Below, piece by piece: positions 1 to 6,797 of a DNA stretch of 64,000 nt; within the stretch, counting starts at the first letter, position 1; each line of letters opens with the position of its first letter. The stretch comes from Tateyamaria sp947503385 (GTDB taxonomy: Bacteria > Pseudomonadota > Alphaproteobacteria > Rhodobacterales > Rhodobacteraceae). Position numbers and translations under genes: made by a program. Below the pieces are notes generated by a model. That model was not told where the DNA came from, did not search any database, and worked only from the letters and a program-made list of their open reading frames with translations. The stretch is from assembly GCF_051195235.1 (NCBI RefSeq), contig NZ_JBNFZM010000007.1, positions 1-64,000 of the forward strand, in the 5' to 3' direction.

Positions 1-45
1 TGGAGCGGGTAACGGGAATCGAACCCGTAACTAAAGCTTGGGAAG
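1..45. repeat. attL core: duplicated 3' end of tRNA-Gly
   Basis: These 45 bases are identical to 39796-39840 and read, on the minus strand, as the tRNA 3' half from the anticodon loop through the T-arm to CCA. Identity stops at base 46 (ttttt here against ctgcc at the right end). The repeat could extend left of the window. The integrase starts 20 bp away, as expected for attL. Confidence 0.93.
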
Positions 46-64
46 TTTTTGTTCTACGTTGAAA

Positions 65-1111
65 TTATTCACTTTTTCCCGAAGCTGCGGGAATTTCTGC
101 GGGAGTGAGGTTGTAAAAGCCCTCAAGCGCATCCTCGAAATCGGCATCCAGCACATGCGCGTATTTGACGGTCGTATCAATGCTTCGATGGCCCAGCAAG
201 CGCGACACCAGTTTCAGGTTGCCGGTGTGCCTTAACATGCGTGTGGCGAATGTGTGCCGGAAATCATGGAACCTAAAGTTTTCGATCTCGGCCGCGACAA
301 ATGCCCGATCCCACATCCAGTGGTTATTCTGGTTGAATGGCCGTCGGTTTCCGTGACGATCAATCCATGTGAACACAAAGTCGCGATGCGCCAACACGTT
401 CGACTTCGGCAGGCTTGTCAGGAACGCACGCAACGGCCGCGAAATGCGAAACTTGTAGGGCGGTTTCCCATTGTGTTCGCCCGCCAGCGTCAAGTGGGTG
501 TCACCAATGTCTGACCACCGCAAATTAAAAATTGCCTTTTGTCGCGCGCCGGTCATAAGGGCGAACCGCACCATAAAATGCAGGTCAGGTCGCAGGTGTT
601 TGAATAGGCGCCGCTCTTCGTCCTTGGTCAGTTCCCGCACGACCTCTTGCGGTTCTTTCGTTCTCACGGCGGCGTAGTCGAGATCCGGCAGGCGGGCCTT
701 GTAGAATTTTCCCATGTGCCTGATGGCTCGCGATAGGAATTCAACCTTCCGGTTGACGTACCCGTTTGACTGCGTCGCACGCGATTTTGCGACGAATGCC
801 ATTAGGTCCCCGTTGTCGAGGTCGCCAATGAATATTCCGCCATCTATATCTGCAAGGACCATCTTGCCTTGCGAGTAGCTGGTGCTTGCGCTTGGCTGGT
901 GCTGACAGATGTCGGTGTAGTACGTGCCGATCGCTTCGGATAAGGTGTAGTCCGTTCGTGGGCGTTGCGCAATTTTGGCGGCTGTCCTCGCCTCGGCCTC
1001 AACTAGTTTCGCGTCTTGGAAGTTGTCGGTTTCGCAAGACCCATAAAATCGACGACCTTTGAATTGGAAGTCATAGTGCCAGTTTTTCGAGCCCTTTTTT
1101 CGGAACGGCAT
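65..1111 (-). CDS. Phage tyrosine integrase
   Basis: A 348-residue tyrosine recombinase that would catalyse site-specific integration and excision between the tRNA-Gly attB and phage attP. The catalytic half shows the first Arg in MTGARQKAIFNLRW, the HxxR box in FHDFRHTFATRM, and LLGHRSIDTTVKYAH with the conserved His/Trp-equivalent position and the nucleophile Tyr. The N-terminus (MPFRKKGSKNWHYDF) looks like the arm-binding start of small alphaproteobacterial phage integrases. It is the last gene of a leftward operon and lies next to attL. Its first 109 bases overlap the end of the upstream HTH gene in another frame, which suggests coupled expression. Confidence 0.95.
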   Translation of the reverse strand: MPFRKKGSKNWHYDFQFKGRRFYGSCETDNFQDAKLVEAEARTAAKIAQRPRTDYTLSEAIGTYYTDICQHQPSASTSYSQGKMVLADIDGGIFIGDLDNGDLMAFVAKSRATQSNGYVNRKVEFLSRAIRHMGKFYKARLPDLDYAAVRTKEPQEVVRELTKDEERRLFKHLRPDLHFMVRFALMTGARQKAIFNLRWSDIGDTHLTLAGEHNGKPPYKFRISRPLRAFLTSLPKSNVLAHRDFVFTWIDRHGNRRPFNQNNHWMWDRAFVAAEIENFRFHDFRHTFATRMLRHTGNLKLVSRLLGHRSIDTTVKYAHVLDADFEDALEGFYNLTPAEIPAASGKSE

Positions 1112-1281
1112 TCTTGAATCGTCCTCGCTTCGATGAACTCTTGTAGATCCTCTGGCTTATACCGGATCGCGCCACGCGTTATTTGGACGTACCGTAACCC
1201 CAACGACCGGCACTGTTGCAAGGTCTTTTGACAGACCTGCAGCACGTCTGCCGCCTCGGATGGGGTCAATAGACGGTTCAC
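1003..1281 (-). CDS. Excisionase-like HTH protein
   Basis: About 92 residues if the GTG at 1281 is the start; the open frame extends further up but that part lies under the preceding gene. Residues MNRLLTPSEAADVLQV are a MerR/HTH_17-type helix-turn-helix start, followed by a wing-like segment and a basic tail. Proteins of this kind directly before an integrase are usually recombination directionality factors (Xis) or DNA-binding architectural factors. Its 3' end overlaps the integrase start by 109 bp, an unusually long overlap. The start codon is uncertain because there is no strong ribosome binding site. Confidence 0.7.
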   Translation of the reverse strand: MNRLLTPSEAADVLQVCQKTLQQCRSLGLRYVQITRGAIRYKPEDLQEFIEARTIQECRSEKRARKTGTMTSNSKVVDFMGLAKPTTSKTRN

Positions 1282-1312
1282 AGCACGCCCCGGCAGGTTT
1301 TCGTGTTGCAGA

Positions 1313-1666
1313 TCATTCTGCGTCTTCCTTGTCGAAACGCACCCAAGCGTCGATAAGGCTGGTGATACGGCCCAGCATTCTCGCGCCGCGCGTCCCGCTT
1401 CGACCTCGATCGCGTCGCCAGATCCTGAGCATCTGATACAACTGCGCGCCGCGGTTGCGGGCCATGATCCACCAGTGTTCGCGGCATTTCGCCTGGCAGA
1501 ACCGTGCATGACGCGCCTTTGCCTGTTTTGAAAGTGGCTTACCGCAATAGTCGCAGAAGCCCGGACGCAGCGCAGGAAGGCGTTCAGCCTCGCCATGCAT
1601 CGTCATTCTGCCGCGCTTGGGCGTAAAGGGCGTTTGAGCGTTCGCGTGAGTCATGCAAGCCGTCAA
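1313..1666 (-). CDS. Small zinc-finger-like prophage protein
   Basis: A 117-residue protein of unknown function. It has a putative zinc-binding knuckle: CDYCGKP near residue 38, then H and C residues in KARHARFCQAKC. The rest is basic, with a C-terminal helix (RITSLIDAWVRFDK). Its ATG overlaps the previous stop as ATGA (1663-1666), so translation is coupled within the leftward lysogeny operon. The fold looks like small plant-MYND/FCS-type zinc fingers that bind nucleic acid, but this is inference. Confidence 0.7.
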   Translation of the reverse strand: MTACMTHANAQTPFTPKRGRMTMHGEAERLPALRPGFCDYCGKPLSKQAKARHARFCQAKCREHWWIMARNRGAQLYQMLRIWRRDRGRSGTRGARMLGRITSLIDAWVRFDKEDAE

Positions 1667-1929
1667 TCGCCCGGTGAAGCCAAAAGAGGTTCACGGCGGT
1701 GGTGGGCATAGGTCAGGAAGTCGCCGCGTGTTTCTGGTGGTTGTTCCCGCCACTCCAGAAACAGCCGTTCTATGTGTGTATCCTTGGCCGCTGCAATCTG
1801 TTTAAGCCGCGCGTCGAGGACTGCGCGCGCTTCTCGAAAGGCAAAGGCTTCGACCAAGCGCAACACGACTTCCTGCACTTTGCGGTCGCGCGCGTGCGGA
1901 TCGGCAAGGGTTATTGTGTTTTGGGTCAT
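1663..1929 (-). CDS. Hypothetical prophage protein
   Basis: An 88-residue, largely helical protein with no recognised domain (MTQNTITLADPHARD at the start, then a charged helix around VQEVVLRLVEAFAFREARAVL). The open frame reaches up to 2049, but the ATG at 1929 overlaps the stop of the upstream gene as ATGA, the same coupling seen at other junctions of this operon, so I place the start there. Confidence 0.65.
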   Translation of the reverse strand: MTQNTITLADPHARDRKVQEVVLRLVEAFAFREARAVLDARLKQIAAAKDTHIERLFLEWREQPPETRGDFLTYAHHRREPLLASPGD

Positions 1930-2165
1930 TGTTCCGAAGGCGCGGGCTGCGTGGACATCGACACGGGCGGGTGCATCGTGCCTAGGATAGTGAGCCTGAT
2001 ACTGCCACCACCTTTGAGGTGTTCCAGTTCTGCGGGCGTTGGTTCCCAAAGCGATGTCATGTGGTTCACCCCATCGATCACTTCGTCACGGATGGCTAGA
2101 GCCATGTATTCGTCCTGATCTTCGGCAAGGGTGCGTGTCGCGTTCGAAATGCGCATTGGCTGCAT
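1926..2165 (-). CDS. Hypothetical prophage protein
   Basis: A 79-residue protein without a recognised domain. The ATG at 2165 is preceded by AGAGGACC at a good distance. It is coupled by ATGA to the next gene. Residues 16-40 are acidic (AEDQDEYMALAIRDEV) and the C-terminus is Pro/Ser-rich. It belongs to the leftward operon under the operator-controlled promoter near 3100. Confidence 0.6.
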   Translation of the reverse strand: MQPMRISNATRTLAEDQDEYMALAIRDEVIDGVNHMTSLWEPTPAELEHLKGGGSIRLTILGTMHPPVSMSTQPAPSEQ

Positions 2166-2290
2166 GGGTGGTCCTCTTGTGGTTAAAATGCAGGCCCGGT
2201 GTCCTTTTCGCGTGAGTGACGACTTTGCCTGTCACCGGGCCTGCGATTGCCCGTGCGCGCATTGGGGAGGATACGCGACTGTCGGGCGAT

Positions 2291-2461
2291 TCATTGTTGC
2301 TGCAGCAAAGCTGCGCGCGCCGTGATTAGAAGGAACCATACCGCGCCGTAGACGGCAGCAATGATGCTGAGCCGGAAAAGCTGTTGATCGAACCACGCCC
2401 AGAACCGGCGTCGCCGGACATCGCGGTTGTTCGCTTCGAGCATTTGGCCAATGGTTTTCAC
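2291..2461 (-). CDS. Small single-pass membrane protein
   Basis: A 56-residue protein read from the GTG at 2461, which overlaps the preceding stop as GTGA. After a basic cytoplasmic N-terminus (residues 1-28, including RDVRRRRFWAW) there is one hydrophobic segment, LSIIAAVYGAVWFLLITARA, long enough to span the membrane. Function is unknown. Small membrane proteins in the lysogenic operon of temperate phages are often superinfection-exclusion factors, but nothing here proves that. Confidence 0.6.
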   Translation of the reverse strand: MKTIGQMLEANNRDVRRRRFWAWFDQQLFRLSIIAAVYGAVWFLLITARAALLQQQ

Positions 2462-2727
2462 GCTGCGGCCTCCTGTGCGTGTTGTTCCAGCACGTTCCGG
2501 GCTGCGAATAACCAATTGCGTGGCAATTGAGCGACGTCGCCCGAGATTGCGGAAACTCCGAACAACCCAATCTCAAACAGCACGGGCGCGTATTTTTTTG
2601 GGTCCTCGGGCACGGTCCAGATCCCGTTGTTGACGCAGAGATTTTTCATGTGCAACAGCCGGTCTTCGGGCGCGATGCTTTCGACCAGATCGACGGTGGC
2701 GCGGATGCGGGGAATGTCGAAGTTCAC
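2458..2727 (-). CDS. Hypothetical prophage protein
   Basis: An 89-residue protein starting at the GTG at 2727, which overlaps the upstream stop as GTGA. No domain is recognised. It is a compact acidic protein with a segment (PEDRLLHMKNLCVNNGIWTV) that looks globular and a C-terminal helix. The open frame continues upstream, but the overlap with the previous gene argues for the GTG. Confidence 0.62.
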   Translation of the reverse strand: MNFDIPRIRATVDLVESIAPEDRLLHMKNLCVNNGIWTVPEDPKKYAPVLFEIGLFGVSAISGDVAQLPRNWLFAARNVLEQHAQEAAA

Positions 2728-3062
2728 AGCACATCCCCCGCGACAACTTGGTGTGCCCAAATGATGATTGCGCCGAAAGGTGATTTGCAACGCGTGCCTG
2801 CAAACCCGCGATAGACAAAGCTGTAACCTTCGTCGTTTTGGTCAAAGTCGCCGCCGTTCAAACCGGTTGATGATTGCACAAGGTTCAGACCTGTTTGCCC
2901 CTGTTCGACACGGTAGAAGATTCGACGGGCCAAAAGACAGGCGTCGCGAAGATCCAGTAATTGGCAGGCTGTCAGGTCCTCGCGGGGACGTTGACCGTTA
3001 CCGGCTGGAGCGCCTTCATTGGATCGTGTGTGGATTTTGACGACGTTGTCTGTTGTGGACAT
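2724..3062 (-). CDS. First gene of the leftward lysogeny operon, unknown
   Basis: 112 residues from the ATG at 3062, preceded by a GAGGTT ribosome binding site; longer in-frame starts would run into the operator region. No family is recognised. The middle (LTACQLLDLRDACLLARRIFYRVEQ) is helical and the C-terminal half is Gly/Phe-rich. It is the promoter-proximal gene of an operon of seven or so coupled genes running down to the integrase, so it should be expressed with integration/excision functions. Confidence 0.65.
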   Translation of the reverse strand: MSTTDNVVKIHTRSNEGAPAGNGQRPREDLTACQLLDLRDACLLARRIFYRVEQGQTGLNLVQSSTGLNGGDFDQNDEGYSFVYRGFAGTRCKSPFGAIIIWAHQVVAGDVL

Positions 3063-3087
3063 GTGAACCTCGCATGATTTGTGATAT

Positions 3088-3117
3088 CGTATATGCTGGG
3101 CAATTGCCCACATGCAA
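3088..3117 (-). promoter_or_regulatory. Leftward promoter with operator in the spacer
   Basis: On the minus strand TTGCAT (3117-3112) and TATACG (3093-3088) form a sigma70-like promoter with an 18-bp spacer. The perfect palindrome TGGGCAATTGCCCA (3097-3110) lies inside the spacer, so a bound repressor would block RNA polymerase. It would drive the lysogeny/integrase operon. Confidence 0.55.
3097..3110. promoter_or_regulatory. Operator TGGGC-N4-GCCCA, copy 1
   Basis: A 14-bp perfect palindrome, TGGGCAATTGCCCA. The same core occurs at 3128-3141, 5196-5209 and 5243-5256, around the repressor gene, which makes it the likely immunity operator. Confidence 0.75.
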
Positions 3118-3127
3118 GCTAAAAATA

Positions 3128-3141
3128 CGGGCAATTGCCCT
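3128..3141. promoter_or_regulatory. Operator TGGGC-N4-GCCCA, copy 2
   Basis: CGGGCAATTGCCCT; the inner 12 bp are identical to copy 1. It overlaps the -35 hexamer of the rightward promoter for the gene at 3210. A looser inverted pair, TGCCCA (3149-3154) and TGGGCA (3163-3168), lies just downstream. Confidence 0.7.
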
Positions 3142-3163
3142 CACAAAATGCCCACATTATGAT
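3135..3163 (+). promoter_or_regulatory. Promoter of the 3210 accessory gene
   Basis: TTGCCC (3135-3140), a 17-bp spacer and TATGAT (3158-3163). The -35 is part of operator copy 2, so the gene at 3210 is probably under the same repressor as the leftward operon. Confidence 0.5.
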
Positions 3164-3209
3164 GGGCAGGTCAAAAACCGCCGAAAAAATGTGATGGGAA
3201 AGAGGTGAT

Positions 3210-3998
3210 ATGGGCAATAATCAAGCTGTAATTGGAGGCCGTGGCGTGATCGATTCAGAACTATTTTCGGTGACTTCGGTGTGCCTGGGTGTTCTGTCTG
3301 AGCGCGGTTACTACGTGACCGATACTGTCATAGACGACGATCTTGAGCGTGAAATGCGTGACGCGGGGCGTCATGCGCCAACGCCAATGATGTCGCACCA
3401 TATGAATGATTTTACGGAGGCCAACAGTCGTTGGGTGGTATTGAGGTTCAACGGTCAATTGGTTGGAACGCTTGGCTTTCGCTTCGATGATCTTGGGCAA
3501 AAGACATTGGCGTCGTATCTGGAATCACTGTTTCGTCGACATTTCAATGGCAGCAAGACAGAGACCAAGATCAGGCCAGACGCACCGCGCCGTATCCATC
3601 AGGTTACAGGTCCGAACATTCACGCCGGTGATTTCTGGTTTCACGTCGACCATCGCGGCGATCCTGCCAAAACCATGTGCTTTTGTAACTACGCCCATAG
3701 CTTGGTTTTCGCTCAATGGCAAAACGCGGAGTTCATGTATGCGTTCCACTGGCGACGCCACGCATTGGCTGGAAAGGTAGACCAATACGGTTTTGTCTCA
3801 GGAAGTATCCCAGGAGCGCAGATCTGGACAAATCCACCACCCGGCCGCGAAGACACAGAACAATTGTCGCTTTTAAGTCGCGATGATTGGCGAAGCCAGC
3901 TGTCCTACTATGTCAGGCACCCTCAGGAATTGACGAATCCGCCAATTCTGCGGCGGTTGCAGGACGCACCGAAACGCACTTTGAGAAGTTCCAAATGA
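3210..3998 (+). CDS. Unknown accessory protein, possibly GNAT-like
   Basis: A 262-residue protein with a good ribosome binding site (AGAGGTGAT) before the ATG. I do not recognise a family with certainty. The segment WVVLRFNGQLVGTLGFRF resembles the beta-strand pair and bulge of GNAT acyltransferases. The middle is rich in His, Trp and Cys (HAGDFWFHVDHRGD, MCFCNYAH), which may bind metal. It stands alone on the plus strand between the integrase operon and the repressors, with its own operator-linked promoter, a typical place for a lysogenic-conversion or exclusion gene. Its last 86 bp overlap, tail to tail, the second regulator. Confidence 0.7.
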   Translation: MGNNQAVIGGRGVIDSELFSVTSVCLGVLSERGYYVTDTVIDDDLEREMRDAGRHAPTPMMSHHMNDFTEANSRWVVLRFNGQLVGTLGFRFDDLGQKTLASYLESLFRRHFNGSKTETKIRPDAPRRIHQVTGPNIHAGDFWFHVDHRGDPAKTMCFCNYAHSLVFAQWQNAEFMYAFHWRRHALAGKVDQYGFVSGSIPGAQIWTNPPPGREDTEQLSLLSRDDWRSQLSYYVRHPQELTNPPILRRLQDAPKRTLRSSK

Positions 3999-4683
3999 AC
4001 CTGTCTGTCACGTCAGTCACCGGCATGAGGACAGTCTTGTAGACCAATATGTAAGGCACATCCGCGTTTCGAAACGCAACAGTCCGGTAGTGAGTTTGCA
4101 CCGTGTTCTCGCTGGCGGCACGATTATAGCATTCAATGGTTTCTGGTCGGGCTTCGCTTAGGTAGCCAATGTATTTTTCAACTCGTGCCAAATCGGTTCC
4201 GATGCGGTCGGCCGCGAGACACCTTTCGCCGACCTGCAACACTTCTGGCATCTTGCTGTCCAGATTTGTTGTCTTAAACAATAATAGGTGGGGCGTGATC
4301 TCTGGCATGTCGACGAGACGTCCGCCCGTAGAGAAATACCATGCCTCAACCGCGTCTGTCGAAAGCAAATCACCGAATGCGTCTACGTTTTGTTTAATGG
4401 CTGACGACATTGCCTGCCCAAGCTTTGCCGCAGCTTCGCTTTGCGAAGAGGTGATAGTCAGTGACCTTTCCAATGGAACAAGGCTTGACCGGGGAACGCC
4501 AAGCGCGTCCGCCAGGATAATTGCTTCTGTTACCAAGAGACCTTTGCCCTTCTGGTTTTTTAGGTCGGACAGTCGAGATTTGTTCAATCCAGTGTTCGCC
4601 TCTAGCGTGCGTAGGCTTTGCGAGGTTTCCTTTAGGTAATATGCTATCGTTGCCTCTGGCGACGAAAAATTGTTGTTTGTCAT
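3913..4683 (-). CDS. Second XRE-like regulator with sensor-like C-terminus
   Basis: 256 residues. The N-terminus (about 10-65) is a helix-turn-helix: SQSLRTLEANTGLNKSRLSD is the recognition region and EAIILADALGVP closes the five-helix bundle. The C-terminal 150 residues have a PAS-like alternation (AWYFSTGGRLVDMPE, HYRTVAFRNADVPYILVY). No LexA-type Ser-Lys protease motif is visible. A perfect 18-bp palindrome (4690-4707) lies a few bases upstream of the ATG, so autoregulation is likely. The C-terminal domain differs from standard phage repressors and could read a host signal. Confidence 0.8.
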   Translation of the reverse strand: MTNNNFSSPEATIAYYLKETSQSLRTLEANTGLNKSRLSDLKNQKGKGLLVTEAIILADALGVPRSSLVPLERSLTITSSQSEAAAKLGQAMSSAIKQNVDAFGDLLSTDAVEAWYFSTGGRLVDMPEITPHLLLFKTTNLDSKMPEVLQVGERCLAADRIGTDLARVEKYIGYLSEARPETIECYNRAASENTVQTHYRTVAFRNADVPYILVYKTVLMPVTDVTDRFIWNFSKCVSVRPATAAELADSSIPEGA

Positions 4684-4689
4684 ATCGTA

Positions 4690-4707
4690 TGTCTGTAATT
4701 ACAGACA
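4690..4707. promoter_or_regulatory. 18-bp perfect palindromic operator
   Basis: TGTCTGTAATTACAGACA is perfectly self-complementary and lies 6 bp upstream of the start codon of the XRE-like gene at 4683. It is unrelated to the GGGC/GCCC operator, so it is probably the autoregulatory site of that second regulator. Confidence 0.7.
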
Positions 4708-4838
4708 GCGGACAATGCAAGCTTTACTAGAATTAACCGTGCGGATTAACGTCAAGCTGCCACTCAACAATGTGAAAGATGTTTAACCCAAAGGGACAGT
4801 AATGACGCTCGATTCTGCCGTCGTTTTGCTTGAAGAAA

Positions 4839-5180
4839 TCAATCGTTTGCCGCACGGGACGCAACGCGACGCGCTTGTATCCCGATTAGCAGCGCACGAA
4901 GCTCTGCCTCAGATAGAAGACTTAATTCTTCAGAGGCTTGCGCGCGAAGGGCTGCGTGTGTTGACGGCTGGTCACCACCGTTAAGGATCCAGTCTGCTGT
5001 CGTTTCCAGATAGCGCGCCAGCTTAGCAGTGTCGTCTGCGTTTGGCTTAGCGCCGGGGCGTCGCCAAAGCACGTTCAGTCGGTCATATTGCACGCCGCTG
5101 CCAAGAGCCATGCTGCGCCGTGTCTCGTTTCGTTGTTCCAAGAGTTCATCAAGGCGGTTGGCAATAGGGTTTGTGTTCAT
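4839..5180 (-). CDS. Prophage immunity repressor (XRE-like)
   Basis: 113 residues. The N-terminal half is an atypical XRE helix-turn-helix: NRLDELLEQRNETRRSMALG, then VQYDRLNVLWRRPGAKPN, then DTAKLARYLETTADWILNGG, with the W-x-L-N-G-G ending common in phage CI/C2 domains. The C-terminal 40 residues are an acidic helix (EELSLLSEAELRALLIGI) suited to dimerisation; there is no autoprotease domain. It is divergent from the gene at 5269, with operators at 5196-5209 and 5243-5256 between them. No Shine-Dalgarno sequence is visible before the ATG. Confidence 0.82.
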   Translation of the reverse strand: MNTNPIANRLDELLEQRNETRRSMALGSGVQYDRLNVLWRRPGAKPNADDTAKLARYLETTADWILNGGDQPSTHAALRAQASEELSLLSEAELRALLIGIQARRVASRAAND

Positions 5181-5195
5181 GTGTGAAATTTACAG

Positions 5196-5209
5196 TGGGC
5201 AATGGCCCA
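5196..5209. promoter_or_regulatory. Operator TGGGC-N4-GCCCA, copy 3
   Basis: TGGGCAATGGCCCA lies between the presumed repressor promoter and the repressor ATG at 5180, where binding would give autorepression. Confidence 0.65.
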
Positions 5210-5219
5210 TTACAAACAT

Positions 5220-5249
5220 AGAATAGCCCGCTTGACAAGATGCGGGCAA
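5220..5249 (-). promoter_or_regulatory. Repressor promoter (PRM-like)
   Basis: On the minus strand TTGCCC (5249-5244) and TATTCT (5225-5220) with an 18-bp spacer. The -35 is half of operator copy 4, so one operator touches both divergent promoters. Confidence 0.45.
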
Positions 5250-5260
5250 TTGCCCATATG
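5232..5260 (+). promoter_or_regulatory. Early rightward promoter (PR-like)
   Basis: Consensus TTGACA (5232-5237), a 17-bp spacer and CATATG (5255-5260). Operator copy 4 fills the downstream half of the spacer. The predicted transcription start is about 5267, only a couple of bases before the ATG at 5269. Confidence 0.6.
5243..5256. promoter_or_regulatory. Operator TGGGC-N4-GCCCA, copy 4
   Basis: CGGGCAATTGCCCA, overlapping the spacer and -10 of the rightward promoter and the -35 of the divergent repressor promoter. This is the core of the lysis-lysogeny switch. Confidence 0.75.
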
Positions 5261-5268
5261 CTCACGCC

Positions 5269-5496
5269 ATGTCGAGCGAACCCGAAAATCCCGTCCTAAA
5301 GAAAGTAGAAAGTCTGGCTGAACGCTTCGGTCTGATGGCCACAACAATCTGTGGGCGCGCATTCAAGGACAGTAAGAAGCTTGGTCAGCTTCGTCGCCGC
5401 AGTGATCGAGAAAGCGAAGAACTGGAACGGTTGGACGAGTTGGAAACTCAGTTGCTTTTGGAAGAACAAAAGCGCGCCAGGGTCGCTGCAGAATGA
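5269..5496 (+). CDS. Cro/CII-like early DNA-binding protein
   Basis: 75 residues. LAERFGLMATTICGRAF is a plausible helix-turn-helix, followed by a highly charged coiled coil (SDRESEELERLDELETQLLLEEQ) that could dimerise the protein. It is the first gene rightward of the repressor, in the position of cro. There is no ribosome binding site and the predicted transcript begins at or just before the ATG, so it may be translated from a leaderless mRNA. Confidence 0.65.
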   Translation: MSSEPENPVLKKVESLAERFGLMATTICGRAFKDSKKLGQLRRRSDRESEELERLDELETQLLLEEQKRARVAAE

Positions 5497-5531
5497 CCGC
5501 AGCGTTGCACGCATCCATCGTCGCGACGGTT

Positions 5532-5870
5532 TCAGAAGCCGCTCATTACCTCGGACAAGGATTTGCCTTCGTTTTCTGCACACGCAAATACAGCGTAGGC
5601 CATCGAAGCAGCGATCTGTTCGGTTGTTGGTTGACCGACGCCATACTTTTGCGCAGCGGCACCGACGACGATCCCGGCAACGATCATACTGACTTCCGCG
5701 AATTTTTCTTTGGACTGCATAACGTCATTGAATCCGATGCATCCAAGGTTCTGCGCAAACAATATCATATTTGCTGTCAGTTCGGTGTTAGGTGTTCCTG
5801 CGGTTGCGCGTTCACCGTGGGCATACAGGCAAGTGATGGTTGCCAGCACCGTAGACACAAGTCGTTTCAT
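5532..5870 (-). CDS. Small exported accessory protein
   Basis: A 112-residue protein on the opposite strand to the early operon. MKRLVSTVLATITCLYAHGE is a Sec-type signal peptide with a likely cut after ERATA. The mature part has two Cys residues and a hydrophobic stretch (VSMIVAGIVVGAAA). The ATG has a GAGGAAAAG ribosome binding site. Plus-strand open frames over this stretch are Cys/His-rich without a domain and look like shadows. Its orientation and export suggest a gene expressed in the lysogen that alters the cell envelope; function is otherwise unknown. Confidence 0.62.
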   Translation of the reverse strand: MKRLVSTVLATITCLYAHGERATAGTPNTELTANMILFAQNLGCIGFNDVMQSKEKFAEVSMIVAGIVVGAAAQKYGVGQPTTEQIAASMAYAVFACAENEGKSLSEVMSGF

Positions 5871-5962
5871 CAATCTTTTCCTCGCACTTCTGGACGCTGT
5901 CTGAACGCTAACCACCGGCGCGGGAACTGTCACGCCCCGCTGCCGCTGTGGGGACACGCGTA

Positions 5963-6079
5963 ATGCAGTGCCCCTATTTGTCCAGCTTCGACGTGCTTCA
6001 GCAACTGGTGGAACTGCGACGCCCGACCGGGAACGATGGTTGGGTTTGGGACAAGCGGAGGCTGCGTTATGTCCGCTAA
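5963..6079 (+). CDS. Possible 38-residue leader protein
   Basis: An ORF starting at ATG 5963, preceded by GGGGA about nine bases upstream, and overlapping the methyltransferase start by 11 bp. It contains Trp, Arg and acidic residues (RRPTGNDGWVWDKRRLRY), a composition unlike a random shadow. It is too short to assign, and it could instead be a translational coupler for the gene at 6069. Confidence 0.35.
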   Translation: MQCPYLSSFDVLQQLVELRRPTGNDGWVWDKRRLRYVR

Positions 6080-6797
6080 CACCTCCGCCGCGGTGATGCA
6101 GCAGCGCCAAGAAGCGCGCGATAGTCTCGACGATTTTCCGACGCCACCTTGGGCCACGCGTGCGCTGTGTGAAAAGCTGATTGGCTTGGGTGAGCCGTTG
6201 TCGTCGCAATCGGCATGGGAGCCGTGTTGCAATCGCGGTTTCATGGCCACGCCTGCGGCTGAATACTTGAATGAGGTCTATGCGACAGACGTTCACGATT
6301 ACGGTTGGAGCGGTCAACAGGCGGTGCGTGATTTCCTGATCCCATGGGATGGATCGGATCCCGTTGTGGATTGGGTCATCGCCAACCCGCCTTTTCGTCT
6401 GGCTCTGGAATTTATTCAGCGCGGGTTGCAGGTGGCGCGGGCTGGCGTCGCTGTTTTTGTCCGTACCGCATTTGTGGAGGGGTTGGAGCGCTTCAACGCG
6501 CTTTTTCGCGACACGCCCGAAGCTGTGTTCATGCCCTTTGTTGAGCGCGTTGTGTTGTGGAAAGGCGTTTTGCTTGATCCTGACGTTCCGGTCTGTCGGT
6601 TTAACGAGAAAACGGGTGAACACGAAATCAAGAAACCGTCTAGCGCGACCAGCTATTGTTGGCTTGTGTTTAAGCGTGATCACCTTGGGCGCGGTGTCGT
6701 CGACCGCATCGGTCCTTGCCGAAAGGCACTCACGCGCCCTGGCGATTATCCGCCATTGCCGGATCACCTTATCCCGCGACAGGGGGGCTTGTTGTGA
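6069..6797 (+). CDS. Phage N6-adenine-type DNA methyltransferase
   Basis: 242 residues from the ATG at 6069. Near the N-terminus DDFPTPPWATRAL is the entry typical of a phage SAM-dependent methyltransferase family. The SAM-binding motif I region reads AWEPCCNRGFMA, followed by VYATDVHDYG (acidic residue for the SAM ribose). The catalytic motif IV is NPPF, as in N6-adenine methyltransferases. No partner restriction enzyme is present, so it is probably an orphan methylase that protects or regulates phage DNA. Motif I is atypical: CCNRG replaces the usual ACGxG. Confidence 0.82.
   Translation: MSANTSAAVMQQRQEARDSLDDFPTPPWATRALCEKLIGLGEPLSSQSAWEPCCNRGFMATPAAEYLNEVYATDVHDYGWSGQQAVRDFLIPWDGSDPVVDWVIANPPFRLALEFIQRGLQVARAGVAVFVRTAFVEGLERFNALFRDTPEAVFMPFVERVVLWKGVLLDPDVPVCRFNEKTGEHEIKKPSSATSYCWLVFKRDHLGRGVVDRIGPCRKALTRPGDYPPLPDHLIPRQGGLL

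Noticed and set aside
4802..4984. 60-residue plus-strand ORF with an AAAGGGA-like site
   Set aside because: Fully antisense to the 3' part of the immunity repressor gene, which has a much better domain match; no family.
5493..5963. 156-residue plus-strand ORF
   Set aside because: Rich in Cys, His and Arg and without a domain; the minus strand encodes a signal-peptide protein with a good ribosome binding site over the same bases.
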